A DNA stretch of 64,000 bases from Leptospiraceae bacterium (GTDB lineage Bacteria; Spirochaetota; Leptospiria; Leptospirales; Leptospiraceae), in NCBI GenBank assembly GCA_024233865.1, contig JACKPA010000007.1, positions 62,001-126,000 of the forward strand, given 5' to 3'. The position numbers were made by a program, and so were the translations under genes. The notes under the pieces were generated by a model. That model did not search any database. It had not been told where the DNA came from and worked only from the letters and a program-made list of their open reading frames with translations. Positions 46,061-55,100 of the stretch are shown here, piece by piece. Position 1 is the first letter of the stretch. Each line of letters starts with the position of its first letter.

Positions 46061-46407
46061 TATTCAAGCTCCCATTTTTTCTTAGCTTCTTTTGTAATTG
46101 ATTCACTAAAGTTTTCTATTAATAGATTATGTGCTTTTTCAAACCAAGAATCCATATTCATGTTTTTTGAATAACCTCTTAAAGATACTTGAAAAATAAT
46201 TATTTCTTTACTATTATCTTTTCTTGTACCAGTCTGGACTGAAACCATAATATTTCCAAGCATTTCTTCTGTTGGAATATTATATATTAAATTTACATTT
46301 CTTATTGATGGAGGTAAATTTAATATAGATAAAATATTAGATGGATTATTTTTAAATTCACACCTAATAACATTTCTACTAGTGGTGCTTTTTTTAGGTA
46401 AAATTTT
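46060..46407 (-). pseudogene. probable C-terminal remnant of a TIGR04255-type protein
   Basis: The open frame begins after a stop at 46408 and has no convincing start until the ATG at 46263. Its end (MDSWFEKAHNLLIENFSESI ... KKKWELE) resembles the C-terminus of TIGR04255 proteins, which are over 200 residues long. The preceding frame (NLPPSIRNVNLIYNIP) reads sensibly, so the gene seems cut at its 5' side. A shorter gene, 46060-46263, remains possible. Function of the family is unknown; many members lie near defence genes. Confidence 0.4.
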
Positions 46408-46484
46408 TTATTCATTATTTTAATACTCTTCTTTTTTTAATTATTTCATTATATATCAAAAAGTCAAATTTACAGTATTATTTT

Positions 46485-49400
46485 TTATACCCTAAATATT
46501 TTCATTACTTCATCACCTAAGTGGTTGATTACCTTTACCGCAATTCGTCCGGAATTTGGTTTGGGAAATGGTCGAGACGTATTGCTATACAAACTCTGCC
46601 AAGCTTCCGGATTAATTTCTGCTTTTAAAGACGTTTTGAGTGACTTATAAGGATCACCTGCTCCTAAAAAATACGCTTGTCTTACAAAAAAGCTTTCTTC
46701 GTTATAGTCCGTGTCTACAAACCAACAAGCAATTCCATCGGGCCCGTCGGCTCTCACTTCACCGGTATTGGGGTCAAATACATCTACGCCTTTGATCTTG
46801 ACTTTAAGTTCTCCGTTTCTTTCTGTGAGGATATCTATATCCGGTTCTCCAAAGACAACAAATAGGTTTCCTTTTCCGTTGTTGCGTAGGTCTGCTGCCA
46901 TGTGTAAATCAGCATTCATCCTAGCTTTAATGATTGGGATTCTTCCCAACTTGTCAAATTCAGAAAGCATCGCTTCAAAATTAAATGCACAAGCGACCAA
47001 AACGTGGAATCCGGTTTCACTTGCTTCTCTTGCGACTTCTACCAAATCTGGTCTTGTAACGGTCGCATATTCAGGTCCTACAAAAATTGCAGCTCGCATC
47101 TCTTTTCCATCGTCCGTATTGTATTTTCCTTCCGCACAGATAAGGTCACCAGGCCAAGGCGTGATTGATGTAAAATCGATCTTATCCTCTTTGTGAGCGT
47201 GTTGCACACCAGCAGTCTTTAAGTTTTCGAGTATTACGCTAACAAAATCTGTCTGTTCTTTAGAGTTTGGTAGTTCCATGTTCGGTGATACCATTTTGTG
47301 TGGTGACATACTTTCTACAGTGAAAGGACCGGATACTCGAATGGTAGACTTGTTTTCATATGGTTTGTCGTAGAGTTTTTCCATATCTGCTTTGGCAGCA
47401 ATGGAAGCATCGATCTCCTTTTGCCTGGCAATCCTTGCCTCCCAGTAAGCGTCCAAATGTTTTTTAGCCTCTTTTGACCAATCTTTTGGCATCTCTCTTG
47501 GCACTTCCCAATCTAAAAGTTCATAAACCGGAACTTCTTCTCCACTGGCTAGTTTGTGTTTCTCTTTTTCTTTTGCATCAAATTTGATCTCTTTGCCTTC
47601 TCTTCCACCAGTTGGAGACTTATAAGGAGTCTTGTAACCTCGCATAGCTTTGTTTAAGGACTTGAGTGCTCCTTCTACTTTTGGTTGCCAATTTTCCCAA
47701 ATTACGTCGATTTCCGTATTGTTGGCAATGGACTTTAGCGTTATGTGTGGTACTCTCTCATACACAAAACCGTGTTTGATGTTATTATAGGTCGGTTGCG
47801 AGCTCGCAACACTTTTTGTGATCTCTGCTTCCTTTTGTTGTCCTTCTTTTGAATCAGACAATAAATAGTATGGATACCTTGCTCCCATGAGCCTCGCTCT
47901 CGCCAATGCTAAAGCTACCCTCGAAGTATCAATTGTGATCCACCTCCGTCCCCACTGTTCTGCTACATAAGCTGTAGTTCCACTACCGCAGTTATGAACC
48001 ATACAAACTTCCGTTAAATAGGAATGACAACCTTCTACTTCCAAATCATACACAATTTCCTTGGTTTCCTCGTATTCTATGGACTGAATTTCAACTGCTT
48101 GTTGTTCTTCTCCATAGTAGATGATATCTCCCTTTTGCAGGAAGTCAGCTCTCATCCATTCTTTGTCTTCTATTGCTCGATTGTTTTGGATTTCTTTAAT
48201 TTTTGAAATCACAGTTTCCGAAGAAGAAAATACATCGGAGTTTGAAAATCGTAACACTTTCATACCAGCAGATTTTAGGTAGTTATCTCTTACTCTGTCG
48301 TATTCTTGATGTCCATTTTGGTTGTGGATTTCACCATCAACTTCGATTACAGTATGCAATTCACGACTATAAAAATCTGTGATATACGCTCCGATTGGAT
48401 GCTGTCTACGGAACTTTATTTTTGGCAGTTCCTGTTTAAGTAACTCCCAAAGTTGATTTTCCGCTGATGTTGGATTTTTTCTTAAATCTTTTGCTTTTTG
48501 GAAGTTTTCATAAGGGACGTGTTTCCAAGACCTTTCTCCTCCAAAAGAAACTTTTCTTTTTTGGATCAAGACTTTGTGGTCTGCTGTCATCCAAAGAGTT
48601 TTGTCAAGCAGTTTGTGTTTGATTCCAACCATACGTCCTATGTATTCTTTTTGAATTGTTCTTATAACTTTATGGGGTTTTCCATCGTGTCCGATAACGT
48701 AGTCTCCTGGTAAAATGTTTTCGATTGGTACCCTGAATTCTTCCCCCCGACCCCCGTGAACGGGGGAGTTTGGGGCTTTTTGTGTTACCCCCCAGCCCCC
48801 TTGAAAAGGGGGAGTTAGGACTTGCTTTTTTTCATTATCCTTTTCGCAAAGTAAAGAGCCTTCAGGGCAGGGTACTTCACTCCCCGCTTCGCGGGGTCGG
48901 GGGAAACTTCGGAGGGAATTCACCACAGCCACCATCGTGCCCTTCCTAAGACAAGTTGGATCAAGAACCAGATCACCTGGATCAGTGGACATGAGGATAC
49001 AACGTTCAATAACTTTTGTTGATGTCTGAACTACATAATTTTTTTCCTGACTTCCAATAACTGTATTAGTCCATAGATTCTTATATGGTTTCGCTTTAAA
49101 ATCATTAATTAATCTTAAATAACGAATAGACTTCCCTTGAAACAAGATTCTATTATTTCTATAAAGATTTTTAATTCCATTTGTAGTGGTTTTCCAATGT
49201 TGACCAGGTGGAGAATTGAATTCTATTCCTTCCAAAATAATATAATTTTCTGCCAAAGTTTCACCCTGAGATGTTAATGACTGTGATGTAGCTAATGAAG
49301 CATTTTTTGAAATAACTGATGTATCATTTTTTTCTTCTATTGAAAATCTTCTAGTATATCCGTTCTCGTAAATTAGATTATAATGTGAAATTTCATCGTC

Positions 49401-50468
49401 CCTTCTAATTTCAAGCAAATGTCTATATTTAATATTTTCAATTTTTTTCGCATACCAAATAATATAATCTCCTGCTCTTGATAATGTATTAGATGGTATA
49501 CCACTCGTGGATGTAAAGCTTATCAAACTCACAAAATTCTCATCCCCAAACACCTCATCCATAATCGCTCTTACACGATGTACATTCTCATCTCCAATTT
49601 GCACAAAACAAGAACCAGATTCTGTTAGCAAATCTCTTGCAACAATTAACCGATCACGAAGATATGACAAATAGCTATGAATACCATCACGCCAGGTGTC
49701 GCGGAATGCTTTGACTTGCTCTGGTTCACGAGTGATATGGGTTGCTTTGTTGTCTTTTACATCTCGATTGGTTGTTGACCACTGGAAGTTGGAATTGAAC
49801 TTAATCCCATAAGGAGGATCAATATAGATACATTGTACTTTGCCACGAAGACCTTCCCTTTCTGAAAGGCTAGCCATCACTTGGAGAGAATCTCCTAGTA
49901 TCATACGGTTTGTCCAGTTTTGATCGTGTTGGTAGAATTCTGTTTTATCTACTTCTTTGGGAATACCGTTGAAATCACCAAAGAGGTCTAACTGTTCGTT
50001 AGATGCTTTCTCTATCTTCTTAGATTCACGAAGTAGGTCATTAATGAGAACTTTGGAATGGATTTTTTCTTGGATATAAAGCGGAGGAACTTGTACTACC
50101 AATTCATCCTCTGACATCATTTCTTTCCCTTTCCAAATAAGCTGAGGATCTAAGTCCGGGTCTCTACGAGCATAAGCTTTTTGGGTAGGAGTCATCGTAT
50201 TATCATCCATAAAAGAACGATGCTCTAAGGTTGGGATATTTTTACGTTTTTCTTCCTCATGCTTGAAACTTGTTACCCCCCGACCCCCGCGTAGCGGGGG
50301 AGAAAGAGAGGGAGCATCACTCCCCGTTTCACGGGGTCGGGGGACATTACGGTCGGGAGCATCACTCCCCGTTTCACGGGGTCGGGGGACATTACGGTCG
50401 GGAGCATCACTCCCCGCTTCGCGGGGTTGGGGGAAACTTCGGGTGGACTTCTCTTTTGATTTTGCCAT
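46485..50468 (-). CDS. type III restriction-modification DNA methyltransferase (Mod) with intein
   Basis: The precursor has 1327 residues; after splicing the methyltransferase would have 1006. It is a beta-class N6-adenine enzyme: catalytic DPPYG near residue 218 comes first, then the AdoMet motif DLVLDPT|CGSGTT, which the intein splits (residues 506-826). The rest includes target-recognition regions and a conserved C-terminus (FVDTDYNEESFFVRQAYF). Residues about 8-65 are encoded by GC-rich hairpin repeats, including three 45-base units giving a 15-residue repeat (DRNVPRPRETGSDAP). Downstream of these the native N-terminus resumes at FKHEEEKRKNIPTLE. It is the last gene of a res-ATPase-mod operon. 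Mod modifies the host recognition site and directs Res. Confidence 0.93.
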   Translation of the reverse strand: MAKSKEKSTRSFPQPREAGSDAPDRNVPRPRETGSDAPDRNVPRPRETGSDAPSLSPPLRGGRGVTSFKHEEEKRKNIPTLEHRSFMDDNTMTPTQKAYARRDPDLDPQLIWKGKEMMSEDELVVQVPPLYIQEKIHSKVLINDLLRESKKIEKASNEQLDLFGDFNGIPKEVDKTEFYQHDQNWTNRMILGDSLQVMASLSEREGLRGKVQCIYIDPPYGIKFNSNFQWSTTNRDVKDNKATHITREPEQVKAFRDTWRDGIHSYLSYLRDRLIVARDLLTESGSCFVQIGDENVHRVRAIMDEVFGDENFVSLISFTSTSGIPSNTLSRAGDYIIWYAKKIENIKYRHLLEIRRDDEISHYNLIYENGYTRRFSIEEKNDTSVISKNASLATSQSLTSQGETLAENYIILEGIEFNSPPGQHWKTTTNGIKNLYRNNRILFQGKSIRYLRLINDFKAKPYKNLWTNTVIGSQEKNYVVQTSTKVIERCILMSTDPGDLVLDPTCLRKGTMVAVVNSLRSFPRPREAGSEVPCPEGSLLCEKDNEKKQVLTPPFQGGWGVTQKAPNSPVHGGRGEEFRVPIENILPGDYVIGHDGKPHKVIRTIQKEYIGRMVGIKHKLLDKTLWMTADHKVLIQKRKVSFGGERSWKHVPYENFQKAKDLRKNPTSAENQLWELLKQELPKIKFRRQHPIGAYITDFYSRELHTVIEVDGEIHNQNGHQEYDRVRDNYLKSAGMKVLRFSNSDVFSSSETVISKIKEIQNNRAIEDKEWMRADFLQKGDIIYYGEEQQAVEIQSIEYEETKEIVYDLEVEGCHSYLTEVCMVHNCGSGTTAYVAEQWGRRWITIDTSRVALALARARLMGARYPYYLLSDSKEGQQKEAEITKSVASSQPTYNNIKHGFVYERVPHITLKSIANNTEIDVIWENWQPKVEGALKSLNKAMRGYKTPYKSPTGGREGKEIKFDAKEKEKHKLASGEEVPVYELLDWEVPREMPKDWSKEAKKHLDAYWEARIARQKEIDASIAAKADMEKLYDKPYENKSTIRVSGPFTVESMSPHKMVSPNMELPNSKEQTDFVSVILENLKTAGVQHAHKEDKIDFTSITPWPGDLICAEGKYNTDDGKEMRAAIFVGPEYATVTRPDLVEVAREASETGFHVLVACAFNFEAMLSEFDKLGRIPIIKARMNADLHMAADLRNNGKGNLFVVFGEPDIDILTERNGELKVKIKGVDVFDPNTGEVRADGPDGIACWFVDTDYNEESFFVRQAYFLGAGDPYKSLKTSLKAEINPEAWQSLYSNTSRPFPKPNSGRIAVKVINHLGDEVMKIFRV
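47991..48953 (-). mobile_element. 321-residue intein with a DUF559/Vsr-like endonuclease, inserted in Mod motif I
   Basis: The element starts at Cys1 (CLRKGTMVAVV, residue 506 of the precursor) and ends MVHN (Asn826), followed by Cys+1 of CGSGTT. Splicing motifs are complete: Cys1, block B TADHK, block F YDLEVEGCHSYLT, penultimate His and terminal Asn. Between the splicing halves (about residues 655-760) lies a DUF559 domain: LRKNPTSAENQLWELLK, FRRQHPIGAYITDFY, TVIEVDGEIH, GMKVLRFSNSDVF. This is a Vsr-like PD-(D/E)XK nuclease, not LAGLIDADG. Residues about 514-579 are hairpin-repeat sequence, in frame within the N-terminal splicing domain. All hallmarks of a homing intein are present. Confidence 0.93.
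48731..48925. repeat. three GC-rich hairpin repeats inside the intein
   Basis: The stretch holds CCCCCGTgaACGGGGG (near 48745), CCCCCTTgaaAAGGGGG (near 48800) and CCCCGCttcGCGGGG (near 48880), separated by normal-composition spacers. All are read through in frame by the intein. Related copies lie at 50274-50445 and 52041-52118. Confidence 0.9.
50274..50445. repeat. GC-rich hairpin repeat array at the 5' end of mod
   Basis: One element with CCCCCGCgtaGCGGGGG (near 50285) is followed by three tandem 45-base units beginning at 50311, 50356 and 50401. Each unit holds a CCCCGTttcACGGGG hairpin; in the third the stem is CCCCGC/GCGGGG. A 45-base period keeps the mod reading frame and gives a 15-residue repeat. 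Confidence 0.93.
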
Positions 50469-50484
50469 AGTTTTTCTCTAAAAA

Positions 50485-52002
50485 TTAAAAATCCTTTTCT
50501 TCATCATACCAGATTAAATAAGTGCGAATAAGAACATCTTCGATCTCTTCGCTACCTTCGGAAACAAAATCCGGATTTACACTTGTATCAACAAATACGA
50601 TGTATACACCTTCTTTTAGATCTGCCCTATTGCAGTAGTAGGCTAATTGCTTTTTACCTTTTTGAAAATTGCCAGGACTATAGTATTTTTTGGTCTCGAT
50701 TATATATTCATGACCTAATACGTTGATAATAATGTCCGTATTTCCCAAAGACACATAACTTTCTCGATACAGCCTTCCTTCGATCTCTCTTAAAAAAATA
50801 CTAATAAAGGTCTCAAAGCTGTAGATCATGGCTGCTTCCGGAATAGATATATACCTACCCTTTTCATCCTTTTCTCTAAACGGTCGAAAACTTCTCAACT
50901 TTATGTGAGATTTGTAGGCATCAATGAGTTTATCGAAGTTAATGGTTCTGTCTTCCATTAAATAGGATGACGAAAGCATATTACTGGCAATTTTTTCACC
51001 TTCTCCGTTGCTGTAGGGATATAGGGCATCGTGAAGTCTCTTTTTGTACAATGGAACCCAAAAAACAATGTAATTATTTTCATCATACGTAATCAAACCG
51101 TTTACATACAATTTTTCGATAGAAGGGTCATCAATCTTAAAAGGAATTGGATTTTCCTTAAATAACAATTTTTCCATAAGGTTTCTATATTGTTTGGCTA
51201 TCTTTAGAATATTGGCTATGTTCTTATCAATTGCTTTATTCAAATACCAATCTTCTACAATTTCATAGTCTTCTACTCCTATGATAGCTTTGTTCGGATT
51301 TCTATCAACTAGTTGCTTCGCAAAACCATTCACCAAACCTGGTTGATTGGCAGTGATCTCGCTAATTTTAGATTTTACATCCTGTTCGAACACTTGTCCT
51401 GTTTCTGTTTCGTGTTGTGTTAATAGTTCTACCGTTTCCTCGTTGCTAAAGTAAGGTATGTTTAATTCGTCTGAGATATTAAACGGGCTTGCATGGTCTT
51501 GCATGATACCGGTAATGTTGGAAACACCCACAAGGATTACAGACTTCAAGGAATGGCTATCACGGGAATGGTAAGCATTTCGGATGGAATGGAGAAACGT
51601 CCCTAAATAATCCGGATTGATCCCTTCTACTTCGTCAATGATCAAAACAAAATTTCTATTTTGAATATTTTCCAGTTCAAAAAAATAACTGGGAATACTT
51701 GTTGATGTAAAATTAGTATTCCAAAATTTATTAGATTCTCGAATCAAACGTTTGAGGATATTATCAAATGATTCGGTCCTATAATTTTCAAAATTAATAT
51801 GAGCAACACTATACCCCTCTTTTTCCAGCTCTTTAGCGAGTAATCGAGAATAGGTGCTCTTTCCTGATTGACGAGGTGCCCAAATTGTGAAGTATCTCTG
51901 ATTGAATACGAGTTTTTTGCCCTTTTCGAGCAGATGCTCTCTATATAACGTATAGTGTTCTTTAGGATTATTAGGTCCGGATGTATTAAAATAACGTTTC
52001 AT
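50485..52002 (-). CDS. AAA-like ATPase fused to a PD-(D/E)XK nuclease domain, within the R-M operon
   Basis: The product of about 505 residues begins RYFNTSGPNNPKEHYTL, typical of a family of prokaryotic AAA-like ATPases. It has Walker A APRQSGKST (near 42) and Walker B FVLIIDEVEG (near 120), then a helical sensor region. The C-terminal domain has a nuclease core, TDIIINVLGHEYIIETKKYY (Asp and Glu-x-Lys, near 420-440), then KGKKQLAYYC. I start at ATG 52002, which has AAAAGGA at a proper distance; ATG 52008 lies too close to it. It sits between res and mod on the same strand, not a standard type III component. It might be an accessory defence effector. Confidence 0.8.
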   Translation of the reverse strand: MKRYFNTSGPNNPKEHYTLYREHLLEKGKKLVFNQRYFTIWAPRQSGKSTYSRLLAKELEKEGYSVAHINFENYRTESFDNILKRLIRESNKFWNTNFTSTSIPSYFFELENIQNRNFVLIIDEVEGINPDYLGTFLHSIRNAYHSRDSHSLKSVILVGVSNITGIMQDHASPFNISDELNIPYFSNEETVELLTQHETETGQVFEQDVKSKISEITANQPGLVNGFAKQLVDRNPNKAIIGVEDYEIVEDWYLNKAIDKNIANILKIAKQYRNLMEKLLFKENPIPFKIDDPSIEKLYVNGLITYDENNYIVFWVPLYKKRLHDALYPYSNGEGEKIASNMLSSSYLMEDRTINFDKLIDAYKSHIKLRSFRPFREKDEKGRYISIPEAAMIYSFETFISIFLREIEGRLYRESYVSLGNTDIIINVLGHEYIIETKKYYSPGNFQKGKKQLAYYCNRADLKEGVYIVFVDTSVNPDFVSEGSEEIEDVLIRTYLIWYDEEKDF

Positions 52003-52040
52003 TTCCATTTCCTTTTTATTTCAACTCCTTTTTTTGGACG

Positions 52041-52118
52041 TTCCCCGTTTCACGGGGTCGGGAGACACTTCGGGTAGGAGCATCACTCCCCGTTTCACGG
52101 GGTCAGGGGAAGCTTCGG
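52041..52118. repeat. two GC-rich hairpin repeats at the 3' end of res
   Basis: CCCCGTttcACGGGG occurs at 52043 and 52088, exactly 45 bases apart as in the mod array. The second copy runs into res and supplies its last codons (SRSFP) and its TGA stop. Confidence 0.92.
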
Positions 52119-55100
52119 GAGAAATATCTATTCATCATCTTATTGATTTTCTTCTCAAAATCCGGATCCATTTCATGAACTGAGTCCAACTCTAAAAACT
52201 CCCAATGTCCAAAAGATTTGAGATGATTTACGCCAGGTATCCAATAAGTCTCCATTGTCCCTTTCTTTTCTCTAGCGTCTTCACCTTTAAATCCTTTAAT
52301 TTCCACAACAAGTTTTAATGGTTCTTCCCATCCTTTTCCCATATCAATAATCACTATAAAATCCGGTCGATACTTTCTGTTTACAGAACCCATACGATAA
52401 GGAACTTCAAAACCCAATCCATGATTTTTTACATAAGCTAACACACGAGGATGAGATTCCAAAACTCTACAAAATTCTACTTCCCAATTACTATCATAAA
52501 TTACATAATTAATATGACATTTTCTTGGGTCTGTTCTATACCTATTTTGAGAAGTTGTATTTAAACGAACATGAGTTGTAGAACCAGTTGGATTGTATGG
52601 GTCTAAAATTGCTTTTATTGGTTCTTTTTCCATATTGGAGAGAGTGATTGCACGAGTGATTTTTTCAGCAGCTATATCAGCCAACTCAAGATAAAGCAGT
52701 TGACCAGGACTTGTCCCATTTTGACAGACAAGAAATCCGTCATACCATTCTCGAACAATTTCCTTTAAAGAATTAAATAGATACAGTTTTGGTTCATTCC
52801 CATTATCTTTATAATAGTTGTAAAGCAAATGTTTTGTAATAGAATAAAATACGGTTGAAGGTCGAATATCACGATGAGAATCTTCCAAATTCATATCAGC
52901 TTGTTCACCGATAATAGCAGAATTTTTAGTTTTGGTTGCTCCTACTAAGTCCGGAGTTAAAATAAATTTAGATTCTTCTGTAAACTTTGCAGTAATTTTC
53001 TCTTTTGGTAAATCTGTTCGAAATCCTTCTACACGAGGGAATATAATCTCAAGTGAATCTCGTTCCGGTCTCATTGCCTGAACTATAATTGGGTCTACTG
53101 GTTTTCTATGTTTGGAAACAACCGGAACAGCAGTGAAATCAAAAGGTATGCCAAAAATGTCTGCATACTCCGCCTCAAAAAGATCGTTTTCTAAAAGCGT
53201 ATACGATTGCCGCCTTAAAGCTCTACCTATCACTTGTTCACACAATAATTGGGTACCAAAAGCACGAATACCTAAAATATGAGTGACATTGTTAGCGTCC
53301 CAACCTTCGGTTAGCATAGAAACGGACACAACACACCTAATTCCAGAGCCTAACTGATTTGGTTTTCCCACTGTATTCATTACTTCACGGAGGAGGTCTT
53401 CGTCTTTGAATTTCTCACCAGCACTAGGGTTGCCACTCCGTTCAATCAATTCCCTTCGAAACCTTTCGATTTCATCTTTTGCAAATATACGAAATTCCGT
53501 ATTGTCGATAGACTCACCACTCTCAAGAGCTTCGCTATCAACAAGGATCGTATTGGGGTTTGGATAAGGATTGCCATTTTCATCAAAGTTACGGAAGAGC
53601 TTTAACCTTCCAGCTTGAGGAACTTCCAAACCGGATTCCGTTTTTTGAACAAATCCGGATATGTAGTCATAAACAAGTTTAGAAATAGAAGTATTTTGAC
53701 AAACTACTATAAAGCAAGGTGGAACTTGTGTTCCAACTTCTTGCCACAATTCAAAAACTTTTTCATAATGACCATATAAAGATTCCAGAGCTGTCTGCAA
53801 TCGAACAGGTAAACGAAGTGGGTCTAGATCACCGGATTTTCCACGACCTTTTTTGGGCATATCTTTTCGTATGTTTTCCCAAAGGTTTCGGTAAATTGGA
53901 ATTTCAGCAGAAGGAATATTGTCAGCAATGGGGACTCTTGGGAGTTTAACGATTCCACATTCAATTGCGTCCATAAGGGAGAAGTCACTAACAGTCCAAG
54001 GAAAAAGAGTTCCTTCTACATACCCAGCACCTCGTAGGAAAAATGGAGTTGCTGAGAGATCATATACTTTGGAAATTCCTAACCTACGTTGTATCATTTC
54101 AAGCCCAGAAATCCAGAGTCGTGCAGCTTCATTATTTTTTTTGGCTTCCTTAGTGAATTCTGTTCTTGAATCTTTGTCTACATTTTCTATTTCTTCATCA
54201 TTATCAGGTTTTTCTCGATAACAATGGTGTGCCTCATCATTAAAGACTATAATATTTTTCAACCCCATAAGTTCTGGTATTACACGTTGCAACATTTGAC
54301 CTTCTGTTTCTATGGTTTTAATCTCAGAACCAGAGCCTTGGAGTAGTGATCGATTCGCTTTACTAATGTCTAAAATTTCTCTACGTTTGAAAGCATGGTA
54401 GTTGGTTATAACAATTTTTGCTTTTTGTAGATCAGCTAACATATCAGGAGGAACAATATCCCTTGTTAGAAAGTAGCTATCTGGGTCATTGGGTTGCAAT
54501 ACTCTCAATCTATCACGAATTGTCAAGCCTGGACTTACTATCAGAAATCCCCTTGTAAACTTTTTACTTCCTTGCTTTCTAACAGCGTTGATTGTTTGCC
54601 AAGCAATAATCATTGCCATAACGGTAGTTTTACCTGAACCGGTTGCCAATTTAAGAGCAATTCGGAATAAATCCGGATTTGCATTTTCATTGGAAGATTC
54701 TAAATGTTTTAATACTCTTTTGGAACCTTCATTTTTTAAATTTGGAGCTACTTCCGCAAGCCAAATCACAGTCTCCAAGGCTTCTACCTGACAAAAAAAG
54801 GGACGAATACCAGACCAGTCTTTTTTCCGCCAATATTCTAATAAACGAGAAGTTTCTGGTGTAACACGCCATTCCGTTTTTGGTAATTTTCTCCAAATAT
54901 CGACCTGGGATCGAATTTCTTCGATAATTTTGGTTAGCTCATATTGTTGTTTTTCTTCAGAAATACCTTTACTATCTTGGAAAACCATTTCTTGCTGTGA
55001 GAGGTGAGTCTTTTGAGTATTCTTTTTTGATTTTGGAATTGGAGTTAAAAAATTAGGTTTCCTTCGAAAATTTGCTAATTTTCCTGTAGGGATTCCATCA

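Noticed and set aside
46711..47196. 161-codon plus-strand open frame inside mod
   Set aside because: It is antisense to conserved Mod C-terminal sequence; the composition follows the opposite strand's codons.
47991..48953. Group I intron or insertion sequence as explanation of the insert in mod
   Set aside because: The reading frame is continuous and all protein-splicing motifs are present; there are no transposase genes or terminal inverted repeats.
50311..50445. Regular repeats that could be taken for a CRISPR array
   Set aside because: Units are directly adjacent with no unique spacers, lie within the mod reading frame, and no cas gene is present.
50263..50481. Plus-strand open frames with Arg-Gly-Gly repeats opposite the Mod N-terminus
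   Set aside because: They are the complement of the hairpin repeats within mod and have no ribosome-binding site or homologous domain.
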